From NCBI RefSeq assembly GCF_030186535.1, contig NZ_JASNVW010000003.1, forward strand, positions 62,001 to 126,000: a stretch of DNA of 64,000 nucleotides, in the 5' to 3' direction. The notes under the pieces are model-generated. The model was not told where the DNA came from. It made no database searches and was given only the letters and a program-made list of their open reading frames with translations. A program made the translations under genes and the position numbers. Shown piece by piece: positions 8,745 through 16,814 of this stretch. Positions within the stretch are counted from its first letter, which is position 1; every line of letters begins with the position of its first letter. The stretch is from Ignisphaera cupida. Lineage in GTDB: Archaea > Thermoproteota > Thermoprotei_A > Sulfolobales > Ignisphaeraceae.

Positions 8745-9296
8745 AGCATTCAATCGTCTCAATAGTACTAAAAGTATCCAATCTATGATGATTATTTACA
8801 TGCAGTAGCCTTTTAGTTAAATCTCGTTGAACCAACCATTTCCAGTCCATAAGTTGATATAGGTCTTGCTAGAACTAATTACACCTCTACCCCACAATTC
8901 ATCATGGCATGCAAGTTGCTTGGTGCGGGGATTGGGGTAGCCTTCGGGAAGTCAAAGACATAACCTTCCACATTGGGTCTTGCAAAAACCAAGATAGAAG
9001 AGTTATAAAAACTTCAAAAACCTTTCCCTTTGCAATTGTTGCTAGTCATCATCAGAGACGATAGGCTTCTGAAAAGATTAAAGCATGAAAAGCCTGTAAA
9101 TCTATCGCCATTTCCGCCTTGGAAAAGCAAGGCTTCTAGCTGGATTTTATTTAGATTCATCTTTCGGAGGCTGGAATGGGGTTGGACATGCTTATTAAAT
9201 TCATTGTATTTGTTGTTTAAATTGTTTAAATTTTAAATGTTTAAAGAGAAGAGTTAAAGGCTTTTTCATTGGTTGTTTTTCTGAGGTTGTTGTTTC
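8745..9296. other. Long intergenic stretch with faint coding relics
   Basis: No intact gene is evident. On the minus strand near 8880-9000 a short open piece reads like protein ('NVEGYVFDFPKATPIPAP') and ends in a stop, with stops upstream. A plus-strand open frame at 9030-9236 has a poor, Leu/Phe-rich composition and I do not accept it. The end of the stretch (9190-9260) is extremely AT-rich and probably holds the promoter of the next gene. Confidence 0.35.
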
Positions 9297-10058
9297 ATGG
9301 CTATTTATCCTGTTAAGCATGTTTCGTGGGATGAGGTTGTTGAGTGGAGCACTAGACTTGCAGCAAAGGTAAAAGAAAGTGGTTATAAACCTGATGTTGT
9401 TGTTGCTGTTGGTAGAGGTGGCTATGTTGTTTCTAGGTTGTTATGCGATTTGCTTGATGTTGATAGGCTTGTAGCTTTGCCTATTAGGTGGAGAGAGCAG
9501 TTTAGAAGGCGTGGCGAGGGGTATTTAGCTGATTTGATAAGGTGTTTTGCTAAGGCAAAGCAAGTTGATTTGTGTATAGCTGATGTTGTTAAGGGGCTTA
9601 GCATAGAGGTTGTATTCAACTTTGATATAAATCTCGAGGGCTATAATGTGTTGGCGGTTGAGGAAATCTCTGCTACTGGGCTTCACCTAGCCAAGGCAAA
9701 GGAAATTGTATTGAATAATTGGAGAGCTGGAAATGTTAAAACAGCAACACTTGTGTGGAAAGTATCTACATCACCTCTCAAACCAGAATACGTGTTTATA
9801 ACAACAAATAGTTTTGTTTGGTTCCAATTCCCATGGTCAAGACTATCAGATTATCAACAGTTTGCAAAGGTTGCTATGGAGGAGGAGTGCAGAAATAGTG
9901 GAAAGTGCCAGTGGACGTTAGACGAAGTTGAAAAGCTTTTCAGGAAGTGGTATGGGTTTGACGCAGATAGGAAATATCTTTCAATGGCTTTAGAAAAGCT
10001 TGTGGAGCTAGAGGTTGCTAGAAAAATAGGTAATGCAATATATCTCATTCTTGTATAG
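9297..10058 (+). CDS. Phosphoribosyltransferase-like protein with C-terminal extension
   Basis: A 253-residue protein. Residues 1-150 resemble a type I PRTase: 'PDVVVAVGRGGYVVSRLL' forms the PPi-loop strand, and 'NVLAVEEISATGLHLAKA' sits where the PRPP-binding loop (usually D-D-x-x-x-T-G) belongs, here as EEISATG. The normally invariant acidic pair is therefore replaced by Glu-Glu. The C-terminal 90 residues have an acidic helix, 'EECRNSGKCQWTLDEVEKLF', and a winged-helix-like end. Archaeal relatives are annotated as hypoxanthine/xanthine-guanine PRTases, but with the altered loop a regulatory or nucleotide-sensing role is equally possible. It stands alone between long spacers. Confidence 0.65.
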   Translation: MAIYPVKHVSWDEVVEWSTRLAAKVKESGYKPDVVVAVGRGGYVVSRLLCDLLDVDRLVALPIRWREQFRRRGEGYLADLIRCFAKAKQVDLCIADVVKGLSIEVVFNFDINLEGYNVLAVEEISATGLHLAKAKEIVLNNWRAGNVKTATLVWKVSTSPLKPEYVFITTNSFVWFQFPWSRLSDYQQFAKVAMEEECRNSGKCQWTLDEVEKLFRKWYGFDADRKYLSMALEKLVELEVARKIGNAIYLILV

Positions 10059-10147
10059 ATTTTGTGAATACATTAAATGCTGAGAACAAAAACTTATTAA
10101 AATAAAAAGAGTCATTACTTTATTGAAATGATTCGAGGTTTTGTGCA

Positions 10148-10884
10148 ATGCTTGTAGAGGTTTTGTTTGAGGATTTAAACAATTCTCTTGTTATAGATGT
10201 TGAAACTCATGTTGAAACTGTTAAGCAGGTGCTTCCATTTAAGTCAAAAGCTGTTGTTTGGAAACATGAAATATATTTTTCAACTCCCATAAACATAAGC
10301 TTTAGTGAAAAGACCTTGTTTACAGCATTAAAAAGGGTCTTGTTTATTATTGGCCTCCAGAAAAAGCCATGTGCATATTCTACGGCTTTTCACATCCATA
10401 TACACCAGTAGTTTACTTGGGTAGTGTTGTAGATCCTTTGCACACCATTGAGAATTGGAGTGGCTCTGTACATGTATATGAACACAGCATTGATAAAAGA
10501 TTTGACAATGTTATTGAGAAGCTTGTTAAAATGGGATACAAAGTTGCAACACCTTTGAGAAATGGTGAAAGAGTTGTTGTTGCATATAAAAAGACTAGAA
10601 AAGGTAGATTATCGCTAATAGTTTATCCTGAAAGCTATGGTGTGCACATTGAGAGTGAAGGGATGATTAAGTATAGCGAAATTGGTGTTGCTCCCATTGC
10701 TTATCGCCGTTTGTTAAGACTTGTAACAAAAGTTGTTAAACCAAAGTATGCAAGATTCGATATTTCAGAAAACAACTACATTGTTGTTACAGCTGGTTTG
10801 GAAACCATTGATAAAATTGAAAAAGCTTTAAACGAAATTGAGAAAATGCAGACAATGCTACAAGAACAACTACTTGTGTTGTAA
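10148..10884 (+). CDS. Cyclophilin-like-fold (PF04126-type) protein with extra C-terminal domain, frame-broken at an A5 run
   Basis: The first frame (from ATG 10148) gives 'VETVKQVLPFKSKAVVWK-HEIYF', matching the N-terminal half of the small cyclophilin-like family. At the A5 run 10330-10334 the frame is lost; a single -1 step there gives 'KKGLVYYWPPEKAMCIFYG' and then 'PYTPVVYLGSVVD', the well-conserved second half of the domain. Downstream are about 140 residues of an unrecognised alpha/beta domain ending in a Lys/Glu helix. One A missing from an original A6 (tta aaa aag ggt) explains everything. The second half is open to 10884, so decay is recent, or the shift is a sequence error or slippage. 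Function unknown. Confidence 0.65.
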
Positions 10885-10940
10885 ATTATTGTTTGCCCCT
10901 TGGCACACATCCAATCATTTCATATTTTTTCGTTGTTTAG

Positions 10941-11060
10941 CCAGCGGCTTCTCCATCCACACATAGGAGAGAGTGAGTTTTAAGCCTCACTCCTGGCACT
11001 ACTTGCATAGTCAACACTTAAAACAATGAGCTTAACACATTTGGATGCAGAAGCCGATGA
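10941..11060. ncRNA. Candidate structured RNA with nested stems
   Basis: In this gene-free stretch an outer perfect inverted repeat, CGGCTTCT (10945-10952) and AGAAGCCG (11049-11056), encloses an inner perfect hairpin, GAGTGAG (10971-10977) and CTCACTC (10986-10992), with an 8-nt loop. The 3' side continues as GATGA. GC content is well above the flanks, as expected for functional RNA in a hyperthermophile. No family is recognised; it could also be a mobile-element remnant. Confidence 0.3.
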
Positions 11061-11108
11061 AGGTAAAAGGGCTAGTTATAGCACAATGAGATCTCACAAA
11101 ATGCAAAA

Positions 11109-11116
11109 CTTATAAA
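11109..11116 (+). promoter_or_regulatory. TATA box (CTTATAAA) of the caspase-like gene cluster
   Basis: CTTATAAA lies about 32 nt before the GTG start at 11148. AAGGATGAG between them can serve as a ribosome site. Confidence 0.5.
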
Positions 11117-11147
11117 CCTCTCTGCCTTTTTTTAAGGATGAGAAGCA

Positions 11148-11888
11148 GTGAGCTTTGGTCATAACAATCAACCAACTTCTTCAGCAAAAACTATATTAAT
11201 AGCAACAACATTATTAATCATTGCAACTGCTGGTATTACTCATAGTGTAGTAGCTGATGTATGGCTCGATGCTCATTATGATTCGAGACTGGAATATGCT
11301 GATGACAAGGTTGATGCTATAAAACTTATAATGGAGAATGAGTGTTTAGGGGGAATGAGATACACTGTTTACGTATTTGGAGACTGGTATAAGGATTGGA
11401 TCATTAAATATAGTTTACCTTATGCCATTGTATGGCACATAGCTTCTCATGGGGGCTTTGACTCTCTGGGAAACAATTTCCTGCTAACTCATTATAATGA
11501 ACTAATATATGGGCAAGAGATACCTGATCTTACAAATGTTCATGAAGGTGGTCCTATGTATTTAGCATTTGCTTCAGCCTGTTATTCTGGTCACCCTAGA
11601 GTGTGGTCCAGGACCTATATGTTATATCAGGGCTTTCTCGACAAAGGAGCTCTTGCATATATGGGGTACATGTACACAGTAGGAGATTATGAGGCTTTCT
11701 TGTTCGCACGCTGGTTTTACCATTATGCGGCAGGAGATGATGGAATAATACATACTGTTGGCGAGGCCAAGACCTTGGCTAAGTATATGGTGCCTGCAGT
11801 AAAGGGTAATATACAACTTTATGGAGCATCGAATATAGTTATTGTGGATGGGTATTATTTTGTGAATACCTGTGTCAAGGGTGCGTAA
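11148..11888 (+). CDS. Secreted caspase/gingipain-like (clan CD) Cys-His protein
   Basis: A 246-residue protein with a hydrophobic signal segment (about residues 14-34). The mature part carries a His-Gly motif, 'VWHIASHGGFDS' (His101), at the end of a hydrophobic strand, and 44 residues later 'YLAFASACYSGHP' (Cys145) at the end of another. A catalytic His followed by Gly on one strand and a Cys on the next is the signature of clan CD peptidases (caspases, gingipains, CHAT/separase). A Tyr/Gly-rich end follows ('GALAYMGYMYTVGDYEAF'), as seen in gingipain-like domains near the Cys. It is probably exported and leads a cluster with a PepSY/FTP-like protein 12 nt downstream. Peptidase activity is inferred from motifs only. 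Confidence 0.65.
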   Translation: MSFGHNNQPTSSAKTILIATTLLIIATAGITHSVVADVWLDAHYDSRLEYADDKVDAIKLIMENECLGGMRYTVYVFGDWYKDWIIKYSLPYAIVWHIASHGGFDSLGNNFLLTHYNELIYGQEIPDLTNVHEGGPMYLAFASACYSGHPRVWSRTYMLYQGFLDKGALAYMGYMYTVGDYEAFLFARWFYHYAAGDDGIIHTVGEAKTLAKYMVPAVKGNIQLYGASNIVIVDGYYFVNTCVKGA

Positions 11889-11900
11889 ATAGGTGGTGAT

Positions 11901-12845
11901 ATGGTTCTGAGGTTTCCTCCTAAAATTTTTGCATTACTATCTCTAATACTTACATTGATAGCAATAGGCATAGTTGCTTACACTGCAATTTCACCAAACC
12001 AAGGCTTTCGCAACATAAGCAATGAGACGTCTAAACCTCGATACGAGCTACCCATCATTATTATAGATTCTGATAAGGCCAGTGTTAAAATAAGTCTTGA
12101 AGAAGCTATGAGAATGGTTTCTAGAATATGGGATGTGCCTAAAAGCGCTCCCTCGGCCAGAGTTATTATAGATAAAATCGAGGGTAGAACTTATTGGTCC
12201 CTTGGCTGGGTGGAGAATAGCGGAAAGGTTTATGCCATGGTTGATGCTGAAACAGGACAGGTGGTGTTATTACACGATTTCAGGTATAAAGCAAAAATGG
12301 ATAATTTAAAGAACCGTGCTCGTGCTGTGGAAATAGCTGTGAAGTTGCTGGAGAAGCTTGGTATTCCCACGCACATGCTAACGCCTGAGCCCTCTGTGTT
12401 AATTGAGAGAGCGCCTGCTGATGGACCAGTTCAAGAGATAACATATGAAGTTATGTGGAAACAGGTGTACAAAGGTATTCAGGTTATTGATGGCTATGTA
12501 ATTGTCTCAGTAGATCCTGAGAATCAGCGGCCTGTGGGCTTTGTAGTTAAGCTCTTGGATGTGGAGAACATATCGGTGGAACCAAAGATAACACGTGATT
12601 CAGCAGTAGCTATTGCTACTGAGTTTCTGAAGTCAAGGGGCTACAGCCTTGGAGAAGTTGCTGAGGTTAAGCTCTGTATTGGAAGACCTAACTACTATTG
12701 GGAGGGTAAGCCAATAATACGGGGCCCGCCATCACTTCTATGGATTGTTGTATTCAAAAAGCCTTATAGTGATTCAGGTACTGTTGAAGTATGGGTTGAT
12801 GCTCACAGTGGGGTGGTTGTTGGTGGAGACAAAACACGCTGCTAA
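11901..12845 (+). CDS. Membrane-anchored PepSY/FTP-like protein
   Basis: A 314-residue protein with an N-terminal helix (residues 9-28) and an extracytoplasmic body. Two repeat-like units end in 'YAMVDAETGQVVLLHD' (about residue 115) and 'VEVWVDAHSGVVVGGD' (C-terminus), the typical strand-turn of PepSY domains. Between them lies 'YKGIQVIDGYVIVSVDP ... ITRDSAVAIATEFLKSRGY', close in pattern to the fungalysin/thermolysin propeptide (FTP). Such modules inhibit or chaperone secreted proteases. The position directly behind a secreted caspase-like protein makes it a candidate inhibitor or folding partner; that link is inference. Confidence 0.65.
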   Translation: MVLRFPPKIFALLSLILTLIAIGIVAYTAISPNQGFRNISNETSKPRYELPIIIIDSDKASVKISLEEAMRMVSRIWDVPKSAPSARVIIDKIEGRTYWSLGWVENSGKVYAMVDAETGQVVLLHDFRYKAKMDNLKNRARAVEIAVKLLEKLGIPTHMLTPEPSVLIERAPADGPVQEITYEVMWKQVYKGIQVIDGYVIVSVDPENQRPVGFVVKLLDVENISVEPKITRDSAVAIATEFLKSRGYSLGEVAEVKLCIGRPNYYWEGKPIIRGPPSLLWIVVFKKPYSDSGTVEVWVDAHSGVVVGGDKTRC

Positions 12846-13284
12846 AGCGCTTCTGAAGCTGGTTAAAGCTCTTCAGATAGTGGTCTTAATAGCCTCAATA
12901 ATATTTTTTATTCATCCCTGGGCCGAAGTTTTTATCGAGCGATGTGTTATATATTATAACGGGCTTAGCTTTAGCTGTATTAGGAGAGAATGTATCAACC
13001 CACCCTATCCCACAGGGCTTTTATCTCTTCTCGGATTCTTCTTTGGCTTTCTCTCTATATTCAGCTCGAGGAAAGCTCCTTTATTTAGCTTGGTAAGCGG
13101 TTGTCTCATAGCTCTTAGCAGTTTGCTCTCACTCATGCAATTAAAGCTGTACATAGCACCAGCATCGAGATCCATATACATAACACCCTGGATATACATG
13201 CATATTACCACAGGCCTTGTACTAACAGTTCTAAGCATATTTCAACTCCAGTTGCAAAGCAAATTTAGCAATAAGAAGAGTTAG
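12823..13284 (+). CDS. Four-helix membrane protein
   Basis: I place the start at GTG 12823, giving 153 residues and a 23-nt overlap with the PepSY-like gene; an open frame extends up to 12745 but would overlap much more. Four hydrophobic helices are visible: 'IVVLIASIIFFIHPWAEVF', 'GLLSLLGFFFGFLSIF', 'LFSLVSGCLIALSSLLSLM' and 'MHITTGLVLTVLSIFQL'. An external loop with two Cys ('SFSCIRRECINPPYP') lies between the first two. No family recognised. The tight overlap suggests that it works with the two upstream secreted proteins, perhaps as membrane anchor or sensor. Confidence 0.6.
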   Translation: METKHAAKALLKLVKALQIVVLIASIIFFIHPWAEVFIERCVIYYNGLSFSCIRRECINPPYPTGLLSLLGFFFGFLSIFSSRKAPLFSLVSGCLIALSSLLSLMQLKLYIAPASRSIYITPWIYMHITTGLVLTVLSIFQLQLQSKFSNKKS

Positions 13285-13488
13285 CAAAGAGAAGAACACG
13301 TCGAAGACTATTGGCTTAGACAATAATAAAGACTCATAAGCTTTAGCTTTTCAGCTACTACAGATATCTAGAGCCACACACCTCAACAACAACAAAGTAT
13401 TCACAAAAGACTAAGCACAGGCTGTTTTCGATTTAGCGATAAATTTAAATGCTTTTGTTCACATGTAAATACTTGATGATGAGAAAAG

Positions 13489-13700
13489 ATGTTGTGTAAA
13501 CACATCTCTGTGATCCGCTATGCGGTGAGAGGGGGTGAGAGAGTAAGAGTTGCAGATGGGAGTCTCGTGGCGTTGGGCTCGACAGAGCCCCATGAGGCTT
13601 GGGTGAAGCTGGTGAGCCCAAGCCTAGGGCTAACCCCACTCACGGAATTAAAAGTGATTGAAACCTATTATAAGTACCGTGAGTGGGGAAACGCTAAAAC
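13489..13700 (+). pseudogene. tnpB 3'-end relic
   Basis: A short GC-rich open frame whose middle reads 'DGSLVALGSTEPHEAWVK', clearly the tail of TnpB (the intact copy at 22.3 kb has 'DGSPVPLGSTAAHDP' there). The N-terminal catalytic part is absent. The relic includes the right-end hairpin described separately and is followed by AAACG. In 13700-13860, minus-strand open pieces ('RLLMMSGELFLTKEALNN', then 'KDYSQFLAISHI' in another frame) look like a further decayed gene. Confidence 0.65.
13634..13688 (+). repeat. tnpB right-end hairpin, copy C
   Basis: CCCCACTCACGG (13634-13645) and CCGTGAGTGGGG (13677-13688) are perfect 12-bp complements around a 31-nt loop that contains GTGATTGAAA. AAACG follows directly. 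The stem sequence differs from the other two copies while pairing is conserved. Confidence 0.7.
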
Positions 13701-13856
13701 CTAGGAATGTGGGATATTGCCAAAAACTGTGAATAATCCTTCACTGTAAGAGCCAAGTCTTCATTACTGAACCACTAAATACATTGTTTAGCGCTTCTTT
13801 TGTTAAGAACAGTTCTCCTGACATCATCAATAATCTGCTTATGATTTTAAATAAAA

Positions 13857-13864
13857 CTTTTATA
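13857..13864 (+). promoter_or_regulatory. TATA box (CTTTTATA) of the amino-acid ABC operon
   Basis: CTTTTATA lies about 50 nt upstream of the binding-protein start and is the best promoter element in this AT-rich spacer. Confidence 0.45.
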
Positions 13865-13910
13865 CTCTATACGTTAAAGCATAACATTAAAACATACTAA
13901 GGTTTTGGCC

Positions 13911-14678
13911 ATGAGCAAAATAGTTTATGTTACAATAGCTGTTGTTGTAGTTGTAGCTGCTGTGTTTGCAGTATATTACCTTGGTTTCTTGAGCAAGCCT
14001 GTAGAGAAGGTTTTGAGGGTTGGGACATCGCCTGATTTCCCACCTTTTGAATATGTTGATGAGAAAACTGGTGAAGTTGTTGGAATAGATATTGACTTGA
14101 TTAAGGCTATAGCCAATAGGCTTGGGTACAAGGTTCAAATTGTTAGCATGGATTTTGATGGTCTTATACCAGCTCTTGAACAAGGCCAGGTGGATGTTGT
14201 TATATCGGGTATGACTATAACTGAGGAAAGAGCTAAGAGAGTTGATTTCAGTATACCGTATTGGAAGGCTGACCAGGCTATAATAGTTTCTAAAGGCTCT
14301 TCATTTAAGCCATTGAAAATAGAGGATCTTGTGAATCACACTGTTGGTGTGCAAAGTGGTACCACAGCTGAGCAGCTTCTTGATAGCTATGTTTCCAAGG
14401 GCTATAACATAAATGTTAAGAGGTATTCCTCATACACACTAGCTGTTCAGGATTTGATAAATGGTAGAGTTGATGCTGTTGTTGTTGACTCTCCAGTTGC
14501 AAATACATTGGCCAAGAAATACAGTGTAGAGGTTGCTGCTACTATAACAACTGGTGAGGAGTATGGAATAGCTGTTAAAAAAGGCAATAAAGCTCTCTTA
14601 GATCAAATAAACAAGGCTTTAAGCGAAATTCTTAATAGTAGTGAGTGGGACTCTATAATCTCTAAGTATATGGGCTAG
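13911..14678 (+). CDS. Polar amino-acid ABC transporter binding protein (family 3)
   Basis: A 255-residue protein. ATG 13911 is preferred to the in-frame TTG 13905. An N-terminal hydrophobic helix (residues 5-24) anchors or exports it. The body has the family-3 hallmarks: 'LRVGTSPDFPPFEYVDEKTGEVVGIDIDLIKAIA' at the start, 'GLIPALEQGQVDVVISGMTITEERAKRVDFSIPYW' and 'GVQSGTTAEQLL', and near the end 'GRVDAVVVDSPVA'. It delivers an amino acid (Gln, Arg, His or similar) to the permeases encoded just downstream, with a 7-nt spacer. The exact ligand cannot be read off. Confidence 0.93.
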   Translation: MSKIVYVTIAVVVVVAAVFAVYYLGFLSKPVEKVLRVGTSPDFPPFEYVDEKTGEVVGIDIDLIKAIANRLGYKVQIVSMDFDGLIPALEQGQVDVVISGMTITEERAKRVDFSIPYWKADQAIIVSKGSSFKPLKIEDLVNHTVGVQSGTTAEQLLDSYVSKGYNINVKRYSSYTLAVQDLINGRVDAVVVDSPVANTLAKKYSVEVAATITTGEEYGIAVKKGNKALLDQINKALSEILNSSEWDSIISKYMG

Positions 14679-14685
14679 AAACCAA

Positions 14686-15339
14686 ATGGATTTTAATCAG
14701 CTTTTTCAAACAATAATATTCATTGCTTTAAAGGGTGTTTCAAACACTTTTCTATTGTCTTTCGGAGCTTTTTCTCTTGGCCTTGGACTTGGATCTTTAC
14801 TAGCATTTATGCAAGTCTTGATTGGGGGATTTGCAAGCAAGTTGATAGATTTTGTGACAAGGGTTTTGAGAAGTATTCCACCAATTCTCATGCTTTTCAT
14901 AGTTTTCTACGGCTTTAGAATAAACAATGTGGTTGCAGCAATAATTGGTTTGGGTATTATAAGCTCTGCATACCAATCACAAATACTTAGAGGTGTTGCA
15001 GAAGCTGTTGCTGCAAGGCAGCTTGATGCAGCACTTTCGATAGGACTTGATTTGTGGGGTTCTTTTAGAAGTGTTATACTTCCACAAGTTGTTTTGTTAT
15101 CTATACCAGCTCTTCTAAATGAATTTACAACAATTTTGAAGGATTCTTCAATAGCTTATGCAATTGGTGTTGTTGAAATGTTTACTACTGCTATAAACTT
15201 AGCCAATGCCAGAATGGAGTACGCTATTCCACTGGTCTCAGTATCAATTCTCTATATAGTGATATGCTTTGGCATATCCTATGCAGCTAGCCTTATCCAC
15301 AGAAAAATATCTTTGCTAGGCTATGGTGAATCAATGTGA
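14686..15339 (+). CDS. Amino-acid ABC transporter permease (HisM/GlnP type)
   Basis: A 217-residue permease with about five helices. 'GVSNTFLLSFGAFSLGLGLGSLLA' opens the family domain. 'RSIPPILMLFIVFYGF' corresponds to the usual R-G-T-P segment (here R-S-I-P). The EAA loop is 'EAVAARQLDAALSIGLDLWGSFRSVILPQ'. The stop overlaps the ATPase start by 4 nt (GTGA). A second permease lies after the ATPase, so the channel is probably a heterodimer. Confidence 0.9.
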   Translation: MDFNQLFQTIIFIALKGVSNTFLLSFGAFSLGLGLGSLLAFMQVLIGGFASKLIDFVTRVLRSIPPILMLFIVFYGFRINNVVAAIIGLGIISSAYQSQILRGVAEAVAARQLDAALSIGLDLWGSFRSVILPQVVLLSIPALLNEFTTILKDSSIAYAIGVVEMFTTAINLANARMEYAIPLVSVSILYIVICFGISYAASLIHRKISLLGYGESM

Positions 15340-16103
15340 AGACTTTGCTTCAGGCTATAGATATCCACAAGTATTTTGGTAAGCAACATGTTTTAAAAGG
15401 TATTAATCTCGATGTTTACGAAGGAGAAACAGTTGTTATCATAGGCCCTTCGGGCTCTGGAAAATCAACGCTTCTCAGATGCCTAAACCTTTTGATAAAA
15501 CCTGATAGAGGTAGAATAATATTTGATGGTGTTGACATAACAAGTGGTGGTGTTGACATAAACAAGGTTAGACAAGAAATTGGATTTGTTTTTCAAAGCT
15601 ACAACCTCTTCGCCCACTTAACCGCTATTGAAAATGTTGTACTAGGTCTTGTAAAAGTTAAGAAGATGAGTAGAGAAGAGGCTAGGAGAGTAGCTGCTGA
15701 AGCTCTTTTATCTGTTGGTATAACAGAGGATTTGTGGAGCAAATACCCAGCTCAGCTATCCGGTGGTCAACAGCAGAGAGTTGCTATTGCAAGAGCCATT
15801 GCCATGAATCCAAGGCTTCTGCTTTTAGATGAACCAACATCTGCTCTAGACCCAGAACTTACTGTAGAGGTTTTGAATGTGCTTGAAAAACTATCTGAGA
15901 AGAGAATGACCATGATAATTGTTACACACCAGCTTGGTTTTGCCATGAGAGCTGCTGACGAAGTTGTTTTCATGGAGGATGGGAAAATAGTTGAGAAGGG
16001 TCCACCTGAAAAAATTTTGCTTAATCCAGAGAAGGAGAGAACAAGAGAATTTGTTTCTAGGCTCATGGAGCTTTACAGAATGGAGAGGATGCGAAGACAA
16101 TGA
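15336..16103 (+). CDS. Amino-acid ABC transporter ATPase (GlnQ/HisP type)
   Basis: A 255-residue ATPase starting at GTG. Walker A GPSGSGKST near residue 37, Q-loop 'FVFQSYNLFAHL', signature LSGGQQQRV, Walker B LLLLDEPTSALDPE, H-loop 'IVTHQLGFA'. These are textbook polar amino-acid importer motifs. It overlaps both neighbouring permease genes by 4 nt, so the four genes from 13911 to 16774 form one coupled operon. Confidence 0.95.
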   Translation: MKTLLQAIDIHKYFGKQHVLKGINLDVYEGETVVIIGPSGSGKSTLLRCLNLLIKPDRGRIIFDGVDITSGGVDINKVRQEIGFVFQSYNLFAHLTAIENVVLGLVKVKKMSREEARRVAAEALLSVGITEDLWSKYPAQLSGGQQQRVAIARAIAMNPRLLLLDEPTSALDPELTVEVLNVLEKLSEKRMTMIIVTHQLGFAMRAADEVVFMEDGKIVEKGPPEKILLNPEKERTREFVSRLMELYRMERMRRQ

Positions 16104-16774
16104 GTGAAGTAGTAAACGTATTCGCTAGCTATGCTCCAGAATTGCTAAACGCATTGATTTTAACTCTTGAAGTAACCTTTCTCTCATTTGCTATAGGCCT
16201 TGCTGGAGGTGTTGCAATAGCTATTTCAAGAGCATCAACACCAAAGCCAATAAAAATACTGATAACAGCTTTTGTTGAGCTTGTAAGAGGAACTCCAATG
16301 GTTGTTCAACTTTTCTTCATATACTATGCACTGCCTTCAATAGGAATTAAGCTAGACCCGTTCACAGCATCTGTTTTTGCAATGGGTCTAAACTCAGCTG
16401 TTTACCAATCAGAGTATTGGCGAACAGCAATAGGGTCTATACCAAAAACACAATGGGAAGCTGCTTATTCTCTTGGGCTAAGCACCTTCGGCGTTCTAGC
16501 AAATGTTGTTCTTCCCCAAGCTCTTAGAATAGCCATACCACTTCTATCAAATGAGTTGATATATTTACTTAAATTTAGCTCAATAGCATACTTCGTTGCC
16601 CTACCTGAACTCGTTTACACAGGTAAGTGGATAGCCTCAAAAACATTTGCCTACATAGAGATATACACAATTATAGCAATATTCTACATAGTCATAACAA
16701 TGATTCTAAGCGAAATTCTGGTAAGACTTGAGAAGAAGCTTTCAATACCAGGTATAACAATAAAAAGAATATAG
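16100..16774 (+). CDS. Amino-acid ABC transporter permease (HisQ/GlnP type), second subunit
   Basis: A 224-residue permease. 'FVELVRGTPMVVQLFFIYYALP' is the conserved family motif, and the EAA loop is 'SIPKTQWEAAYSLGLSTFGVLANVVLPQALR'. Five helices are visible. It completes the four-gene importer. Its R-G-T-P motif is canonical, unlike the first permease, so the two are clear paralogues rather than a recent duplication. Confidence 0.92.
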   Translation: MSEVVNVFASYAPELLNALILTLEVTFLSFAIGLAGGVAIAISRASTPKPIKILITAFVELVRGTPMVVQLFFIYYALPSIGIKLDPFTASVFAMGLNSAVYQSEYWRTAIGSIPKTQWEAAYSLGLSTFGVLANVVLPQALRIAIPLLSNELIYLLKFSSIAYFVALPELVYTGKWIASKTFAYIEIYTIIAIFYIVITMILSEILVRLEKKLSIPGITIKRI

Positions 16775-16801
16775 ACATTGAATTCCTTTGCCATACAAAC
16801 A

Positions 16802-16809
16802 CTTATAAG
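16802..16809 (+). promoter_or_regulatory. TATA box (CTTATAAG) before a GC-rich RNA candidate
   Basis: CTTATAAG is a near-consensus crenarchaeal box A placed 25-30 nt before a sharply GC-rich, codon-free island, with no downstream protein gene on this strand. The motif is symmetrical and could also work leftward. Confidence 0.45.
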
Positions 16810-16814
16810 ATTTT

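Noticed and set aside
9030-9236. 68-codon open frame
   Set aside because: Leu/Phe/Trp-biased composition, no ribosome site and no family resemblance.
10369-10884. Separate gene starting at ATG 10369
   Set aside because: Its first residues are the middle of the conserved cyclophilin-like domain whose first half lies in the upstream frame, so it is one broken gene.
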